Shown here piece after piece: positions 25,380 through 33,910 of a stretch of 52,850 nucleotides of DNA (position 1 is the stretch's first letter; every line of letters begins with the position of its first letter). The DNA lies in NCBI GenBank assembly GCA_902791165.1, contig CADAVB010000004.1, forward strand, positions 1-52,850. Direction: 5' to 3'. This DNA is from an uncultured Bacteroidia bacterium. Its GTDB lineage: Bacteria; Bacteroidota; Bacteroidia; Bacteroidales; F082. The notes below the pieces were generated by a model. It made no database searches. It had not been told where the DNA came from and saw nothing but the letters and a program-made list of their open reading frames with translations. The translations under genes and the position numbers were made by a program.

Positions 25380-26450
25380 ATGCTTATCCTAATTCCTCTT
25401 TTTCTGCTCTCCTGCATTGCCTATACCAGTTGGCGTTTCTGGCTCATTTTGCCGCTTTCCCCGTTGGGAAAGACCTTGGCCGTAGCAGTGTATCTTCTCT
25501 GCTTCGCCTGCGTTTTTCTGCATTACGGGTTAGGTAACAAGCTGCCCATAGGCGTGGCCACTGTCACCTATGAGATTGGCACCTCTTGGATGATTTTCTT
25601 CCTCTATGCGCTGCTTATCTTTCTGGCTTTGGGATTGGGCCGGCTGTTGCATTGGGTGCCTGAAAGTTTTCTGAATCATTCGGTGGCGGGCACTTGCACC
25701 GTGCTCGGCATCATTGCGGTTTTGTTGCTGTATGGCGGACTCCACTACCCTCACAAGCATCGCGAAGTGCTTGAAATCAAGACGGAAAAGCCATTGCAAA
25801 AGCCGCTCACGATTGTGCTGGCCAGCGACCTGCACATAGGTTATCACAACCGCAAAGCGGAACTGCAACGCTGGGTTCGACTTTTGAACGAGGAACACCC
25901 CGACTTGGTTCTTTTTGCCGGCGACATATTGGACGGCGCCATCCGACCCGTCAGGGAATGGAGGCTTGACGAGGAGTTTCGCGACCTCAACGCCCCTGTT
26001 TATGCAGCCTTGGGAAACCACGAGTATATCGCCGGCTTGGAATCCTCGCTCGCCTTCTATGAGGAAGCCGGAATGTGCTTGCTGCGAGACAGTTCCGTTG
26101 TGGCATCAGGGATTCGGATTGTCGGGCGCGACGACAGGAGCAACGCTTCGCGCCGTGCGCTGTCTGATTTGGCCCCGACCGACACGCTGTTCACCATCCT
26201 CCTCGACCATCAACCCTATCACTTGGAAGAGGCGGAGCGGTGCGGTATCGATTTCCAGTTCAGCGGACACACGCACCACGGCCAAATATGGCCTGCCAAC
26301 TGGATTACAGACATTCTGTACGAAAAGGCTTACGGGGCCTATCAGCGTGGAAACACACATTATTACGTCACTTCAGGGTTAGGCATCTGGGGCGGAAAAT
26401 TCCGTATAGGCTCGCAATCAGAATACCTTGTCTTGAAATTGAAGCATTGA
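25380..26450 (+). CDS. Membrane-anchored metallophosphoesterase
   Basis: 356 aa from ATG 25380 (an upstream TTG gives 8 more residues). About four membrane segments lie in the first 130 residues, followed by a calcineurin-like phosphoesterase domain with all metal motifs: SDLHIGYHN, GDILDG, GNHEY and GHTHHGQ. This layout matches YkuE/YaeI-type enzymes, some of which act on lipid-linked phosphates. The catalytic side cannot be set from sequence alone. Confidence 0.9.
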   Translation: MLILIPLFLLSCIAYTSWRFWLILPLSPLGKTLAVAVYLLCFACVFLHYGLGNKLPIGVATVTYEIGTSWMIFFLYALLIFLALGLGRLLHWVPESFLNHSVAGTCTVLGIIAVLLLYGGLHYPHKHREVLEIKTEKPLQKPLTIVLASDLHIGYHNRKAELQRWVRLLNEEHPDLVLFAGDILDGAIRPVREWRLDEEFRDLNAPVYAALGNHEYIAGLESSLAFYEEAGMCLLRDSSVVASGIRIVGRDDRSNASRRALSDLAPTDTLFTILLDHQPYHLEEAERCGIDFQFSGHTHHGQIWPANWITDILYEKAYGAYQRGNTHYYVTSGLGIWGGKFRIGSQSEYLVLKLKH

Positions 26451-26534
26451 TCTCTATTCTATAGATTTCTTTTCAGAACATCGCTTGCGATATAAAAAAC
26501 TCACTATTCAACGCGGCGTGGATTGCGAATTTTG

Positions 26535-26542
26535 TATTTTTG
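26535..26542 (+). promoter_or_regulatory. -7 promoter box for the alcohol dehydrogenase gene
   Basis: TATTTTTG, 52 bp before the ATG at 26595. Confidence 0.55.
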
Positions 26543-26594
26543 TAACCTCAAATGGAAACAGTTTAATGGACATCGAAATCAAAACACAAACACT

Positions 26595-27773
26595 ATGATC
26601 AACGACTTCATTTACGACATTCCCGTAAGGATTTACTTCGGGCGCGACCAACTGAAACATCTTGGCGCAGAACTCAAGAAATACGGCAACCGCGTGCTGA
26701 TGACCTACGGTGGCGGTTCCATCAAGAAGATGGGACTCTATGACCGTGTGGTTACAGCAATCAAAGAAGCCGGACTCGAACTGTTCGAACTCTCTGGCAT
26801 CGAGCCAAACCCGCGCATCGACTCCGTGCGCAAGGGTGTGCAACTTTGTAAAGAACATAATATTGATGTACTGCTAGCTGTGGGCGGCGGCTCCACCATC
26901 GACGCCACTAAGATTATGGCCGCCGGTGCCTGTGTCGACCACGACCCCTGGGACTTCCTCGACCTCAGCAAACGTGCGCCCATCGAGCGTGCCTTGCCCA
27001 TCATCAGCATCCTGACCCTTTCGGCCACAGGTTCCGAGATGGACACGGCAGCCGTCATCAGCAACCCCGAGACCAACGACAAAATTGGGCGTTTAGACCC
27101 TGCTATGCTGCCCAAGGCATCCTTTCTCGACCCGAGCATCACCTTCAGCGTCAGTCCGTATCAGACTGCCTGCGGCTCGGCTGACATCCTGTCGCACCTC
27201 TTTGAGGTCTATTTCAATATGAACCAAGACCTTTATATGCTCGATTGCTTTATGGAAGGCCTGATGAAGACCGTCATCCGCTACACTCCCATTGCAATGC
27301 GAGAGCCCGAAAACTACGAGGCACGCGCCAACCTGATGTGGGCTTCTTCGTGGGCCATCAACGGCTTCGTGAACGGCGGCAAACGCAAAGCTTGGAGTTG
27401 CCACCCGATGGAACACGAATTGTCGGCCTTCTACGACATCACCCACGGCCTTGGCCTCGCCATCCTCACCCCGCGCTGGATGGAATACTGCCTCGACGAA
27501 ACCACCGTGTCAAAATACGTTCAATTCGGAACCAATGTCTTCGGCATCGACCCGACTTTGCCTCCGATGGACATCGCCCGTCAAGCCATCGACAAGTTGA
27601 GCGACTTCCTCTTCAACACCTTGCAACTGAAGCGCACCTTCCCCGAAGTGGGCATCGACCGCACCCATTTTGCAGTGATGGCCAAGAAAGCCGTCGGCGG
27701 AGGCACTTTGCCCGGATTCAAGCCTTTGCAACAAGCCGACGTGGAGAAGATTTTTGAAATGTGTATGAAATGA
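26595..27773 (+). CDS. Iron-containing alcohol dehydrogenase (butanol dehydrogenase/YqhD-like)
   Basis: 392 aa. NAD(P)-dependent group III alcohol dehydrogenase. Dinucleotide motif AVGGGSTIDATKI near residue 95; metal ligands in CGSADILSHLFEVYF (Asp, His) and HPMEHELSAFYDITHGLGLA (two His). It starts with the BdhA-like MINDFIYDIPVRIYFGRDQL. Likely reduces toxic or fermentative aldehydes. The next gene, a peroxidase, is 18 bp downstream, so the pair and the following nitroreductase look like one stress operon. Confidence 0.92.
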   Translation: MINDFIYDIPVRIYFGRDQLKHLGAELKKYGNRVLMTYGGGSIKKMGLYDRVVTAIKEAGLELFELSGIEPNPRIDSVRKGVQLCKEHNIDVLLAVGGGSTIDATKIMAAGACVDHDPWDFLDLSKRAPIERALPIISILTLSATGSEMDTAAVISNPETNDKIGRLDPAMLPKASFLDPSITFSVSPYQTACGSADILSHLFEVYFNMNQDLYMLDCFMEGLMKTVIRYTPIAMREPENYEARANLMWASSWAINGFVNGGKRKAWSCHPMEHELSAFYDITHGLGLAILTPRWMEYCLDETTVSKYVQFGTNVFGIDPTLPPMDIARQAIDKLSDFLFNTLQLKRTFPEVGIDRTHFAVMAKKAVGGGTLPGFKPLQQADVEKIFEMCMK

Positions 27774-27791
27774 AACTAAACCCTATTCAAA

Positions 27792-28463
27792 ATGAAAAAA
27801 ACATTCTTTCTCGCAGTAGTGGCGCTGATGATGGCTACAGGCTGCAACAACCAGAACAACAAGACCGCCCAAGTTGCGGCTGAACCTGAGCCTGTGTTCG
27901 AGCAGACCAGCGGCATCTATGACATCACGGTCAAGGACATTGACGGAAGCGATGTGTCGTTGGCCAACTACAAAGGCAAGGTGCTGCTCATCGTCAATGT
28001 GGCCAGCAAATGCGGCTTGACCCCGCAGTACCAAGGTCTTGAGGCCCTTTATCAGAAGTACAAGGACCAAGGCTTGGAGATTTTGGGCTTCCCCTGCAAC
28101 CAATTCTTGGGACAAGAGCCTGGCACCAACGAGGAGATTCAGAGTTTTTGCTCGCTGAACTACAATGTCACCTTCCCGCTGTTCGACAAGATTGACGTCA
28201 ATGGCGAGGCGGAGAGTCCTCTTTACACTTATTTGAAGGAACAAGCACCTTTCAAGGGCTATCCCGAGGGAGCCGAGGAGTTTGCCGCACGACTCGACCA
28301 GATTCACCAACAAACCGGCACCGGCTTCGACCAAGGCGATGCCATCCGCTGGAATTTCGGCAAGTTTTTGGTCTCCAAAGACGGCAAGACCATCCTCCGC
28401 TTCGAGCCTATGGTGACGCCCGACATGATGGAGGAAGCCATACAAGAACTATTAGATAAATAA
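27792..28463 (+). CDS. Glutathione peroxidase-family lipoprotein
   Basis: 223 aa. Lipoprotein signal ending MMATGC (Cys18). Glutathione peroxidase fold with the peroxidatic Cys in [12 protein letters not shown], the conserved [12 protein letters not shown] and the WNFGKFLV tryptophan/asparagine motif. Cys-type enzymes of bacteria usually take electrons from thioredoxin. Periplasmic location is inferred from the signal. An insertion around [19 protein letters not shown] is longer than in short bacterial enzymes. Confidence 0.9.
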   Translation: MKKTFFLAVVALMMATGCNNQNNKTAQVAAEPEPVFEQTSGIYDITVKDIDGSDVSLANYKGKVLLIVNVASKCGLTPQYQGLEALYQKYKDQGLEILGFPCNQFLGQEPGTNEEIQSFCSLNYNVTFPLFDKIDVNGEAESPLYTYLKEQAPFKGYPEGAEEFAARLDQIHQQTGTGFDQGDAIRWNFGKFLVSKDGKTILRFEPMVTPDMMEEAIQELLDK

Positions 28464-28477
28464 GGAGAAATACTTAT

Positions 28478-29146
28478 ATGACTGAAAAAGAAGCCATTGT
28501 TGCTCGTCATTCAGTGCGACAATACATTGAGAAACCCATTGAGGCCGAGAAAATCGAAGAATTGAAAGCCCTCGTCGAGGAATGCAACCAAGAGGGCGGC
28601 ACACACATCCAATTGGTGACCAATGAACCGAAAGCCTTCGCGGGCGGAATGGCCAAATACGGCAAATTCAGCGGTATCAGCAACTATATCGCTGTTGTCG
28701 GCAAAAAAGGCGACGACACCAACGCTGGCTATTACGGCGAGAAGGTCGTTATCCGCGCCCAAATGCTTGGCCTGAATACCTGCTGGGTGGGACTTATGTT
28801 CAGCAAGCAACCCGACGCCTACCAAGTGCGTGATGACGAAAAACTGTTTTGTGTCATTGCTTTGGGCTACGGCGCCAACCAAGGCGTGCAGCATAAGGTG
28901 AAACCCGTTGAGGACTTCACTGAAGTGAACGGCCCGATGCCCGAGTGGTTCCGCAAAGGTGTGAAAGCTGCCATACTTGCCCCCACAGCGGTCAACCAGC
29001 AGAAATTCAAGTTCGTGCTTCGTGACGGCAACAAAGTGGAGACCCAAACCCGATTTTCCATCATCGGCTATGCCAAACTCGACCTCGGCATAGCGAAATA
29101 CCATTTTGAAGTCGGTGCCGGGAAAGACAACTTCAGTTGGATTTGA
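28478..29146 (+). CDS. Nitroreductase family protein
   Basis: 222 aa. FMN-dependent nitroreductase fold: ARHSVRQYIEKPIEAEKIEE at the N-terminus, YYGEKVVIRAQMLGLNTCWVG in the middle, and FCVIALGYGANQGVQHKVKP. It is 14 bp after the peroxidase gene. The C-terminal half resembles the two-layer nitroreductases of Bacteroidales that dock as homodimers. Substrate unknown. Confidence 0.9.
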   Translation: MTEKEAIVARHSVRQYIEKPIEAEKIEELKALVEECNQEGGTHIQLVTNEPKAFAGGMAKYGKFSGISNYIAVVGKKGDDTNAGYYGEKVVIRAQMLGLNTCWVGLMFSKQPDAYQVRDDEKLFCVIALGYGANQGVQHKVKPVEDFTEVNGPMPEWFRKGVKAAILAPTAVNQQKFKFVLRDGNKVETQTRFSIIGYAKLDLGIAKYHFEVGAGKDNFSWI

Positions 29147-29178
29147 CTTTAAGCCTATCCGAGCATCGTGAAACAATT

Positions 29179-29213
29179 CCGCAATTCGGGCGCAGGCTAG
29201 GATTGCGGATTTT
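29179..29213 (+). terminator. Terminator hairpin with conserved GGGCGCAGGCT loop, copy 1
   Basis: CCGCAAT (29179-29185) pairs with ATTGCGG (29202-29208), followed by a T-run that leads into the next promoter. The loop sequence recurs at 39075-39112. Confidence 0.65.
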
Positions 29214-29215
29214 TG

Positions 29216-29223
29216 TATCTTTG
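29216..29223 (+). promoter_or_regulatory. -7 promoter box fused to the terminator T-run
   Basis: TATCTTTG, 36 bp before the ATG at 29260. Confidence 0.55.
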
Positions 29224-29259
29224 TAGTCTCATTTGAAACTAAACCAACAGTAAGGTGAT

Positions 29260-29910
29260 ATGATTGACTTTCAAATTTCCAGTTGGGAGACGATGGAGCA
29301 CGCCATCTGCGAGTTGGGCATCGTCCCATTTTTCACCTGCGCCATCCCGGGCTATTCCATCAAGGAACTCACCCAGCCTGGTTTTTGGTTTGACGGCGAT
29401 GAGGACTCGCTCGGACCGTGGGATTGGAAGATTGACTGTCTCCAAAATGGCAGCATTGCATACGGGAAATTCCTCTGCGGTGGAAAAGCCGCTTTCGCAA
29501 CAGAGCCGTTCTACCGTGAACTGATGAATGTCCGCCGTGCCACAACATTGCCCGACAAAAACGGCGAGCGCATCATGGAATATCTCGAAAAGCAAGGCAG
29601 CATCACCATCAAGGAAGTGCGCGCCTTGCTTGGCGTGAAAAAAGGCCAAGCCGATGCAGCTATATGCAAGCTGATGCAACAATGCCGCGTCGTTACGGGA
29701 GCCATCGAGCGGGTATATCGAGGCCCAGAGCAGGTTTACAACGGCTGGCAGGTGTCGTATTTCTGTACGCCCGAGTCGCTGTTCGAAGACTTCACCACGC
29801 TCCAAACAGAACACACACCCGAGAAGTCACTGGAGTTTTTAATCGACCACATCACGAAGCTGACGGATGGAACGGCCTCACGGAAGCAGGTCCTGAAGGT
29901 GTTGAAATAA
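29260..29910 (+). CDS. AlkZ-related winged-helix protein
   Basis: 216 aa. The first half (WETMEHAICELGIVPFFTC, PWDWKIDCLQNGSIAYGKFL, then an AFATEPFYRELMNVRR segment) and the helical DNA-binding-like middle (GERIMEYLEKQGSITIKEVR) resemble proteins annotated as AlkZ-related, distant to the YcaQ/AlkZ crosslink glycosylases. The catalytic QxQ of true AlkZ proteins is not visible, so glycosylase activity is doubtful. It is 14 bp upstream of a DUF454 gene on the same strand. Confidence 0.6.
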   Translation: MIDFQISSWETMEHAICELGIVPFFTCAIPGYSIKELTQPGFWFDGDEDSLGPWDWKIDCLQNGSIAYGKFLCGGKAAFATEPFYRELMNVRRATTLPDKNGERIMEYLEKQGSITIKEVRALLGVKKGQADAAICKLMQQCRVVTGAIERVYRGPEQVYNGWQVSYFCTPESLFEDFTTLQTEHTPEKSLEFLIDHITKLTDGTASRKQVLKVLK

Positions 29911-29924
29911 GCCAAGGCATTCGA

Positions 29925-30299
29925 ATGAAACGCATGATTTACATAGTCTTAGGCCTGATTTGTGTGGGACTTGGCGCATTGGGGGTAGTAGTGCCAGGCT
30001 TGCCCACCACGCCTTTCCTGCTGTTGGCCTCGTGGCTCTTCTACCGCTCCTCGCCACGACTACAGGAGTGGCTTTTGCATTCTTGGTTAGGGACTTACAT
30101 CCGTAGTTATCGCCGTCGCGGCGGGATGACCATTGCGCAAAAAGCCGGTGCCGGTGGCATTATGGTGGCGATGGCGCTGCTTTCCACTTTCGTCTTTATT
30201 CCCCAAGGCTCGGTGGCTCGCATCATTGTGCCCATTGTCGGTGCCATCGGCGTGCTGACGGTTGTTTTTGCGGTGCCTAAGGCCAAGGAAGAGGAATAG
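29925..30299 (+). CDS. YbaN/DUF454 family membrane protein
   Basis: 124 aa, about three membrane segments. Family motif VGLGALGVVVPGLPTTPFLLLASWLFYRSSP in the first half, with the conserved PGLPTTPF. Inner-membrane protein of unknown function. ATG 29925 was chosen because the motif starts directly after it. Confidence 0.88.
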   Translation: MKRMIYIVLGLICVGLGALGVVVPGLPTTPFLLLASWLFYRSSPRLQEWLLHSWLGTYIRSYRRRGGMTIAQKAGAGGIMVAMALLSTFVFIPQGSVARIIVPIVGAIGVLTVVFAVPKAKEEE

Positions 30300-30314
30300 T
30301 TTGTGCGTTTTTTG

Positions 30315-30322
30315 TACTTTTG
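30315..30322 (+). promoter_or_regulatory. -7 promoter box for the FMN reductase gene at 30339
   Basis: TACTTTTG, 16 bp before the ATG. Confidence 0.6.
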
Positions 30323-30338
30323 CACAAATTTATCACAA

Positions 30339-30956
30339 ATGAAAGCACTCCTCATCAACGGCAGCCCACACACTAACGGCTGCACCTTCACCGCCTTAAG
30401 CATTTTGGCGGAAGAACTACAAAAGAACGGCATAGAAACCGAAATCATCCACATTGGCAACAAGGACATCCGAGGCTGCATCGCCTGCGGGAAATGCGCC
30501 GAATTGGGGCATTGCGTGTTCAACGACATGGTGAACGAAGTGGCACCCAAGTTTGAGCAGGCCGATGGCCTTGTGGTTGGCTCGCCAGTGTATTACGCCG
30601 GCCCCAACGGAACGCTCACCAATCTGCTCGACCGTCTGTTTTTCAGCACACCTTTCGACAAACGTATGAAAGTGGGGGCAGCCGTCGTCTCGGCACGACG
30701 TGGCGGCACCACAGCCGCTTTCGATCGGCTCAACAAGTATTTCACCATCAGCGAGATGCCCATCGCGAGCAGTCGCTATTGGAACATGGTACATGGACAC
30801 TCCGCTGAAGACGTGATGCAAGACGAAGAAGGGGTGCAAATCATGCGCATCTTGGGCCGCAATATGGCCTTCCTCATCCGCGCCATCGCCGCCGAGCGCG
30901 AGCGTAATGGACTGCCTGAAAAGGAAGTGGTGAAATACACTAATTTTATCAGGTAA
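30339..30956 (+). CDS. NADPH-dependent FMN reductase / flavodoxin family protein
   Basis: 205 aa. INGSPHTNGCTFTAL is the FMN phosphate-binding loop; GCIACGKCAELGHCVFND is a cysteine-rich segment typical of iron-sulfur flavoproteins and their relatives; GLVVGSPVYYAGPNGTLTNL follows. The spacing CxxCxxC..C differs from the full Isf cluster motif, so cluster binding is only possible. Start chosen downstream of the TACTTTTG box. Confidence 0.85.
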   Translation: MKALLINGSPHTNGCTFTALSILAEELQKNGIETEIIHIGNKDIRGCIACGKCAELGHCVFNDMVNEVAPKFEQADGLVVGSPVYYAGPNGTLTNLLDRLFFSTPFDKRMKVGAAVVSARRGGTTAAFDRLNKYFTISEMPIASSRYWNMVHGHSAEDVMQDEEGVQIMRILGRNMAFLIRAIAAERERNGLPEKEVVKYTNFIR

Positions 30957-30977
30957 AATATTATAAGTGAATTGCTT

Positions 30978-31520
30978 ATGAACAACACCCCCACAGGAAA
31001 AGACTATGTCGGCAGCGACGACCTCTACGCCGATGTGCAGCGCACGATGCGCCTCGCAGCGGAGATGAACACGGACTACCATACTGAAGCCGAAGTGCGC
31101 GATTATATGAGGCAAATCACAGGCTCCGAAATCGACGAGACCCTCCGCATTTTCACGCCGTTCCATATCAACTATGGCAAGAAGACCACCTTCGGGCGTG
31201 ACTGTTTCGTCAACTTCGGCTGCACCTTCCTCGCCTTGGGTGGCATCACCATTGAGGACGATGTTTTCATAGGGCCGCATTGTGTGTTGGCCACGGAATA
31301 CCATCCAGAAAACCCCGAGACGCGCCACAGCCTGCTGACCAAACCCATCGTCGTGAAACGCAACGCTTGGCTTGGAGCCAATGTCACGGTATTGGCGGGT
31401 GTCACCATCGGCGAGAACGCCATCGTGGCAGCGGGAAGCGTAGTCACCAAGGATGTGCCTGACAATATGATCGTGGCGGGGAGTCCGGCGAAGGTGATTA
31501 GGGAAATCAAGAAAGATTGA
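30978..31520 (+). CDS. Sugar O-acetyltransferase (maltose acetyltransferase-like)
   Basis: 180 aa from ATG 30978. The N-terminal maltose-acetyltransferase cap (TMRLAAEMN) is followed by hexapeptide repeats: YGKKTTFGRDCFVNFGCTFL, DVFIGPHCVLATEYHP (catalytic His region), AWLGANVTVLAGVTIGENAI and GSPAKVIREIK. Acetyl-CoA dependent. Lies between two flavodoxin-fold genes, as the other acetyltransferase (22305) also sits beside one. Confidence 0.9.
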   Translation: MNNTPTGKDYVGSDDLYADVQRTMRLAAEMNTDYHTEAEVRDYMRQITGSEIDETLRIFTPFHINYGKKTTFGRDCFVNFGCTFLALGGITIEDDVFIGPHCVLATEYHPENPETRHSLLTKPIVVKRNAWLGANVTVLAGVTIGENAIVAAGSVVTKDVPDNMIVAGSPAKVIREIKKD

Positions 31521-31533
31521 TATGTAACATTAT

Positions 31534-32070
31534 ATGAAAAAAGTAATCGTAATCTCAACCAGCCTCCGCCCCGGCTCAAACAGCCACGCTTTGGCGGAGC
31601 AGTTTGCCAAGGGCGCGGAAGCCGCCGGGCATCAAGTGGAACTCGTCTCGCTGAGAGGCAAGGAAATCAAGTTTTGCATCGGCTGCCTGTCGTGCCAAAA
31701 GACAGGTGCCTGCGTCATCAAGGACAATGTGCCGGCAATTATGGAGAGCGTCTTGAACGCCGATGTGGTCTGCTGGGCCACGCCCATCTACTACTACGAG
31801 ATGAGCGGCCAGATGAAGACCCTCATCGACCGAATGAACGCGATGTATCCCAAGGATTACCGTTTCCGCGACGTCTATCTGCTGACCACGGCTGCCGAAG
31901 ACGAGGAGTTCGTGCCGAAGCGTGCCGAAAGCGGCCTCACCGGCTGGATCGACTGCTACGGCAAGTCCGCGCTCAAAGGCCATATCTTCTGTGGCGGCGT
32001 GGGCGGCCCGAAAGAGATTGAAGGCAATGCCAAGCTACAAGAGGCTTACGAAATGGGAAAACAAGTCTGA
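31534..32070 (+). CDS. NAD(P)H-dependent oxidoreductase, flavodoxin fold
   Basis: 178 aa. STSLRPGSNSHALAEQFAKG is the FMN loop; CIGCLSCQKTGACVIKDNV is the cysteine-rich motif of this family; ADVVCWATPIYYYEMSGQMK follows. The C-terminal KLQEAYEMGKQV is the same segment that survives in the broken copy at 18292. Cytoplasmic. 13 bp after the acetyltransferase gene, probably the same transcript. Confidence 0.88.
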   Translation: MKKVIVISTSLRPGSNSHALAEQFAKGAEAAGHQVELVSLRGKEIKFCIGCLSCQKTGACVIKDNVPAIMESVLNADVVCWATPIYYYEMSGQMKTLIDRMNAMYPKDYRFRDVYLLTTAAEDEEFVPKRAESGLTGWIDCYGKSALKGHIFCGGVGGPKEIEGNAKLQEAYEMGKQV

Positions 32071-32099
32071 AAATCAACCTAATCTAAATCCATACCACC

Positions 32100-32651
32100 A
32101 TGAAAAAATCAATGATTATCTTGGCGGCCATCATGAGCTTCTGCTTGGCGGCCTGCTCACAGGGCAACAACAAGAAAGAAAACAAGGAAACAACGCAAAA
32201 CACTGAAAAACAGGAGGAAAAAGAGATGAAAACATTAGTGGTTTATTTCTCGGCCACGGGAACCACCAAGGCCGCAGCGCAAAAACTGGCGAAAGAGTTC
32301 AACGCCGACCTCTTTGAAATCACGCCCGAACAACCCTACACCGACACCGACCTCGACTGGCGCGACAAGCAATCGCGCTCGACCATCGAGATGCAAGACA
32401 AATCGTCGCGTCCCGCCATCAAAGGCCGCTGCGAGAACATCGCCGACTATGACGTGGTTTGGATCGGCTTCCCCGTGTGGTGGTACACCGCCCCGACCAT
32501 CGTGAACACCTTCATCGAGGCCCACGACCTCAGCGGCAAGACCCTCAATGTGTTCGCCACCAGCGGAGGCAGCAAAGTGGAGCCTTGCACCGCCGACCTC
32601 AAGAAAGTCTATCCACAATACACTTGGGGCGAGAGCAGATTGATGAATTGA
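32100..32651 (+). CDS. Flavodoxin lipoprotein
   Basis: 183 aa. Lipoprotein signal ending CLAAC (Cys19), a Lys/Asn/Glu-rich linker, then flavodoxin: TLVVYFSATGTTKAAAQKLA, VVWIGFPVWWYTAPTIVNTF, LNVFATSGGSKVEP. An internal ATG at 32226 could give an unanchored form. Similar in design to the lipoprotein at 22835. It ends 5 bp before the methyltransferase gene. Confidence 0.88.
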   Translation: MKKSMIILAAIMSFCLAACSQGNNKKENKETTQNTEKQEEKEMKTLVVYFSATGTTKAAAQKLAKEFNADLFEITPEQPYTDTDLDWRDKQSRSTIEMQDKSSRPAIKGRCENIADYDVVWIGFPVWWYTAPTIVNTFIEAHDLSGKTLNVFATSGGSKVEPCTADLKKVYPQYTWGESRLMN

Positions 32652-32656
32652 TTCCA

Positions 32657-33151
32657 ATGATGCCGCTCTACCGCTACCAAACGCCCGACGGTTTTGACGA
32701 CCTCTTGCTGCGTTCCGACAACGAGGCGTTGATTGGCCTTTGGTTTGAAAACTCGTGTGATGTAAAGACGCGCAATAGCGTGTCCTTACATCACAAAATA
32801 CCGCCCGTCATTCACGACACCTGCCGTTGGTTGGACATTTATTTCTCTGGCCGTCAGCCCGATTTCACGCCGACCTTTCGCATGGATCAGCTCACGCCGT
32901 TTCGCAAGGCGGTCTTGGCGACTGTGTGCGACATCCCTTTCGGGCGAACCCTAACCTACGGCGAGATAGCCAAACGACTGAAAACCAACTCGGCACAAGC
33001 CGTTGGCGGCGCAGTGGGCTGGAACCCCATCTGCATAGTTGTGCCTTGCCACCGCGTGGTTGGTGCCAACGGAAATCTTGTCGGATACGGCGGCGGAATG
33101 AACAACAAAATTGCCCTTTTGCGGCTTGAAGGGATTGGCTTTGCCAGATAG
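32657..33151 (+). CDS. Methylated-DNA-protein cysteine methyltransferase (Ogt-like)
   Basis: 164 aa. Repairs O6-alkylguanine by transfer to its own cysteine. C-terminal catalytic domain: TPFRKAVLATVCDIPFGRTL, TYGEIAKRL, QAVGGAVGWNP and the active-site PCHRV, then GYGGGMNNKIALLRLE. The N-terminal domain carries residues CDVKTRNSVSLHHK encoded by a 40-nt near-perfect palindrome (32756-32795), probably an inserted repeat. Start at 32657 or 32660. Confidence 0.9.
   Translation: MMPLYRYQTPDGFDDLLLRSDNEALIGLWFENSCDVKTRNSVSLHHKIPPVIHDTCRWLDIYFSGRQPDFTPTFRMDQLTPFRKAVLATVCDIPFGRTLTYGEIAKRLKTNSAQAVGGAVGWNPICIVVPCHRVVGANGNLVGYGGGMNNKIALLRLEGIGFAR
32756..32795. repeat. REP-like palindrome inside the alkylguanine methyltransferase gene
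   Basis: TGTGATGTAA (32756-32765) pairs with TTACATCACA (32786-32795), and GAC/GTC and CGC/GCG pair inside. Same GTAAAGACGC start as the copy in the flavodoxin gene. Confidence 0.7.
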
Positions 33152-33162
33152 ACGAAAAAGCG

Positions 33163-33170
33163 TACTTTTG
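33163..33170 (+). promoter_or_regulatory. -7 promoter box for the SMR gene (leaderless)
   Basis: TACTTTTG, separated from the ATG by only 4 bp. Confidence 0.6.
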
Positions 33171-33174
33171 CAAC

Positions 33175-33498
33175 ATGAACTGGATTATCTTAATCATCGC
33201 AGGCCTGTGTGAAACAGGCTTCACTTTTTGCCTCGGCAAAACCAAGTTGGCCGTTGGCACTGAATGGTGGCTGTGGATTACGGGCTTCGGCTTGCTTTAT
33301 GTGCTGAGTGCCGTGCTGTTGGCGAAGGCCACACAAACCATACCCATCGGCGTGGCCTATCCCGTCTGGACAGGAATAGGAGCCGTCGGAGCGGTACTAT
33401 TGGGCATCTTTGTCTTTCACGAACCAGCCACGTTCTGGCGGATGTTTTTCCTTAGCACGTTGATACTCTCTATTGTTGGACTAAAAATTGTCGGATAA
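33175..33498 (+). CDS. Small multidrug resistance family transporter (SugE/Gdx-like)
   Basis: 107 aa, four membrane helices. The essential membrane glutamate is present at residue 13 (IIAGLCETGFTF), with the family patterns KATQTIPIGVAYPVWTGIGA and FHEPATFWRMFF. Works as an antiparallel dimer exporting cations, often guanidinium. The mRNA is predicted to be leaderless. Confidence 0.88.
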   Translation: MNWIILIIAGLCETGFTFCLGKTKLAVGTEWWLWITGFGLLYVLSAVLLAKATQTIPIGVAYPVWTGIGAVGAVLLGIFVFHEPATFWRMFFLSTLILSIVGLKIVG

Positions 33499-33502
33499 AA
33501 AA

Positions 33503-33540
33503 AGTCGTTACAAGGGTTTCGTATCTATGCGGCGGTTTGT
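33503..33540 (+). repeat. Dispersed CCGCCGCAA-type hairpin, degenerate copy 1
   Basis: CAAGGGTTTCGTATCTATGC followed by GGCGG. Related to the perfect copy at 44725-44755; lies just after the SMR gene. Confidence 0.45.
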
Positions 33541-33584
33541 TTTGGGAATAACCTGTATGGCTATTGCCAAAATAGTAAGTTTTT

Positions 33585-33833
33585 TCATTTCGCGTGGCAG
33601 TAACTGCGGTTGCGGTTGCCGCCACGGGCTTCGAGGTAGCCGAACTCCGTGAGTTGGCGCAGGTAACGCTTGGCGGTGGTGGCGGTGAAGCCGAAATGAG
33701 CGATGATGGTTTCAGTGGTGAAATCGTCTTTATCGGCCACGAAAGCCAAAATATCGACCAGTTTCTCGGCCAAAGTGGGCTTTATCGACCATTTATCGAC
33801 CATTTTCTGCTTCAAAATTGTTTTATCGACCAT
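33585..33833 (-). CDS. Stand-alone winged-helix protein, possible remnant of an AlbA-type protein
   Basis: 82 aa. It begins with VDK repeats (MVDKTILKQKMVDKW), encoded by 12-nt units TTTATCGACCAT on the plus strand, then a winged helix (LVDILAFVADKDDFTTETII, then YLRQLTEFGYLEARGGNRNR). Repeat linker plus winged helix is the same C-terminal layout as the protein at 23683, so this may be the tail of a larger lost gene. No good promoter box precedes it. It may be unexpressed. Confidence 0.5.
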   Translation of the reverse strand: MVDKTILKQKMVDKWSIKPTLAEKLVDILAFVADKDDFTTETIIAHFGFTATTAKRYLRQLTEFGYLEARGGNRNRSYCHAK

Positions 33834-33864
33834 TTTCTCTGCGGTAAAGTAAAGATTAAAGTAT

Positions 33865-33872
33865 TACCTTTG
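33865..33872 (+). promoter_or_regulatory. -7 promoter box for the C-GCAxxG-C-C protein gene
   Basis: TACCTTTG, 38 bp before the ATG at 33911. Confidence 0.55.
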
Positions 33873-33910
33873 CAGCCATTATGAATTGGACTTAAAACCG
33901 TCGGAAAAAT

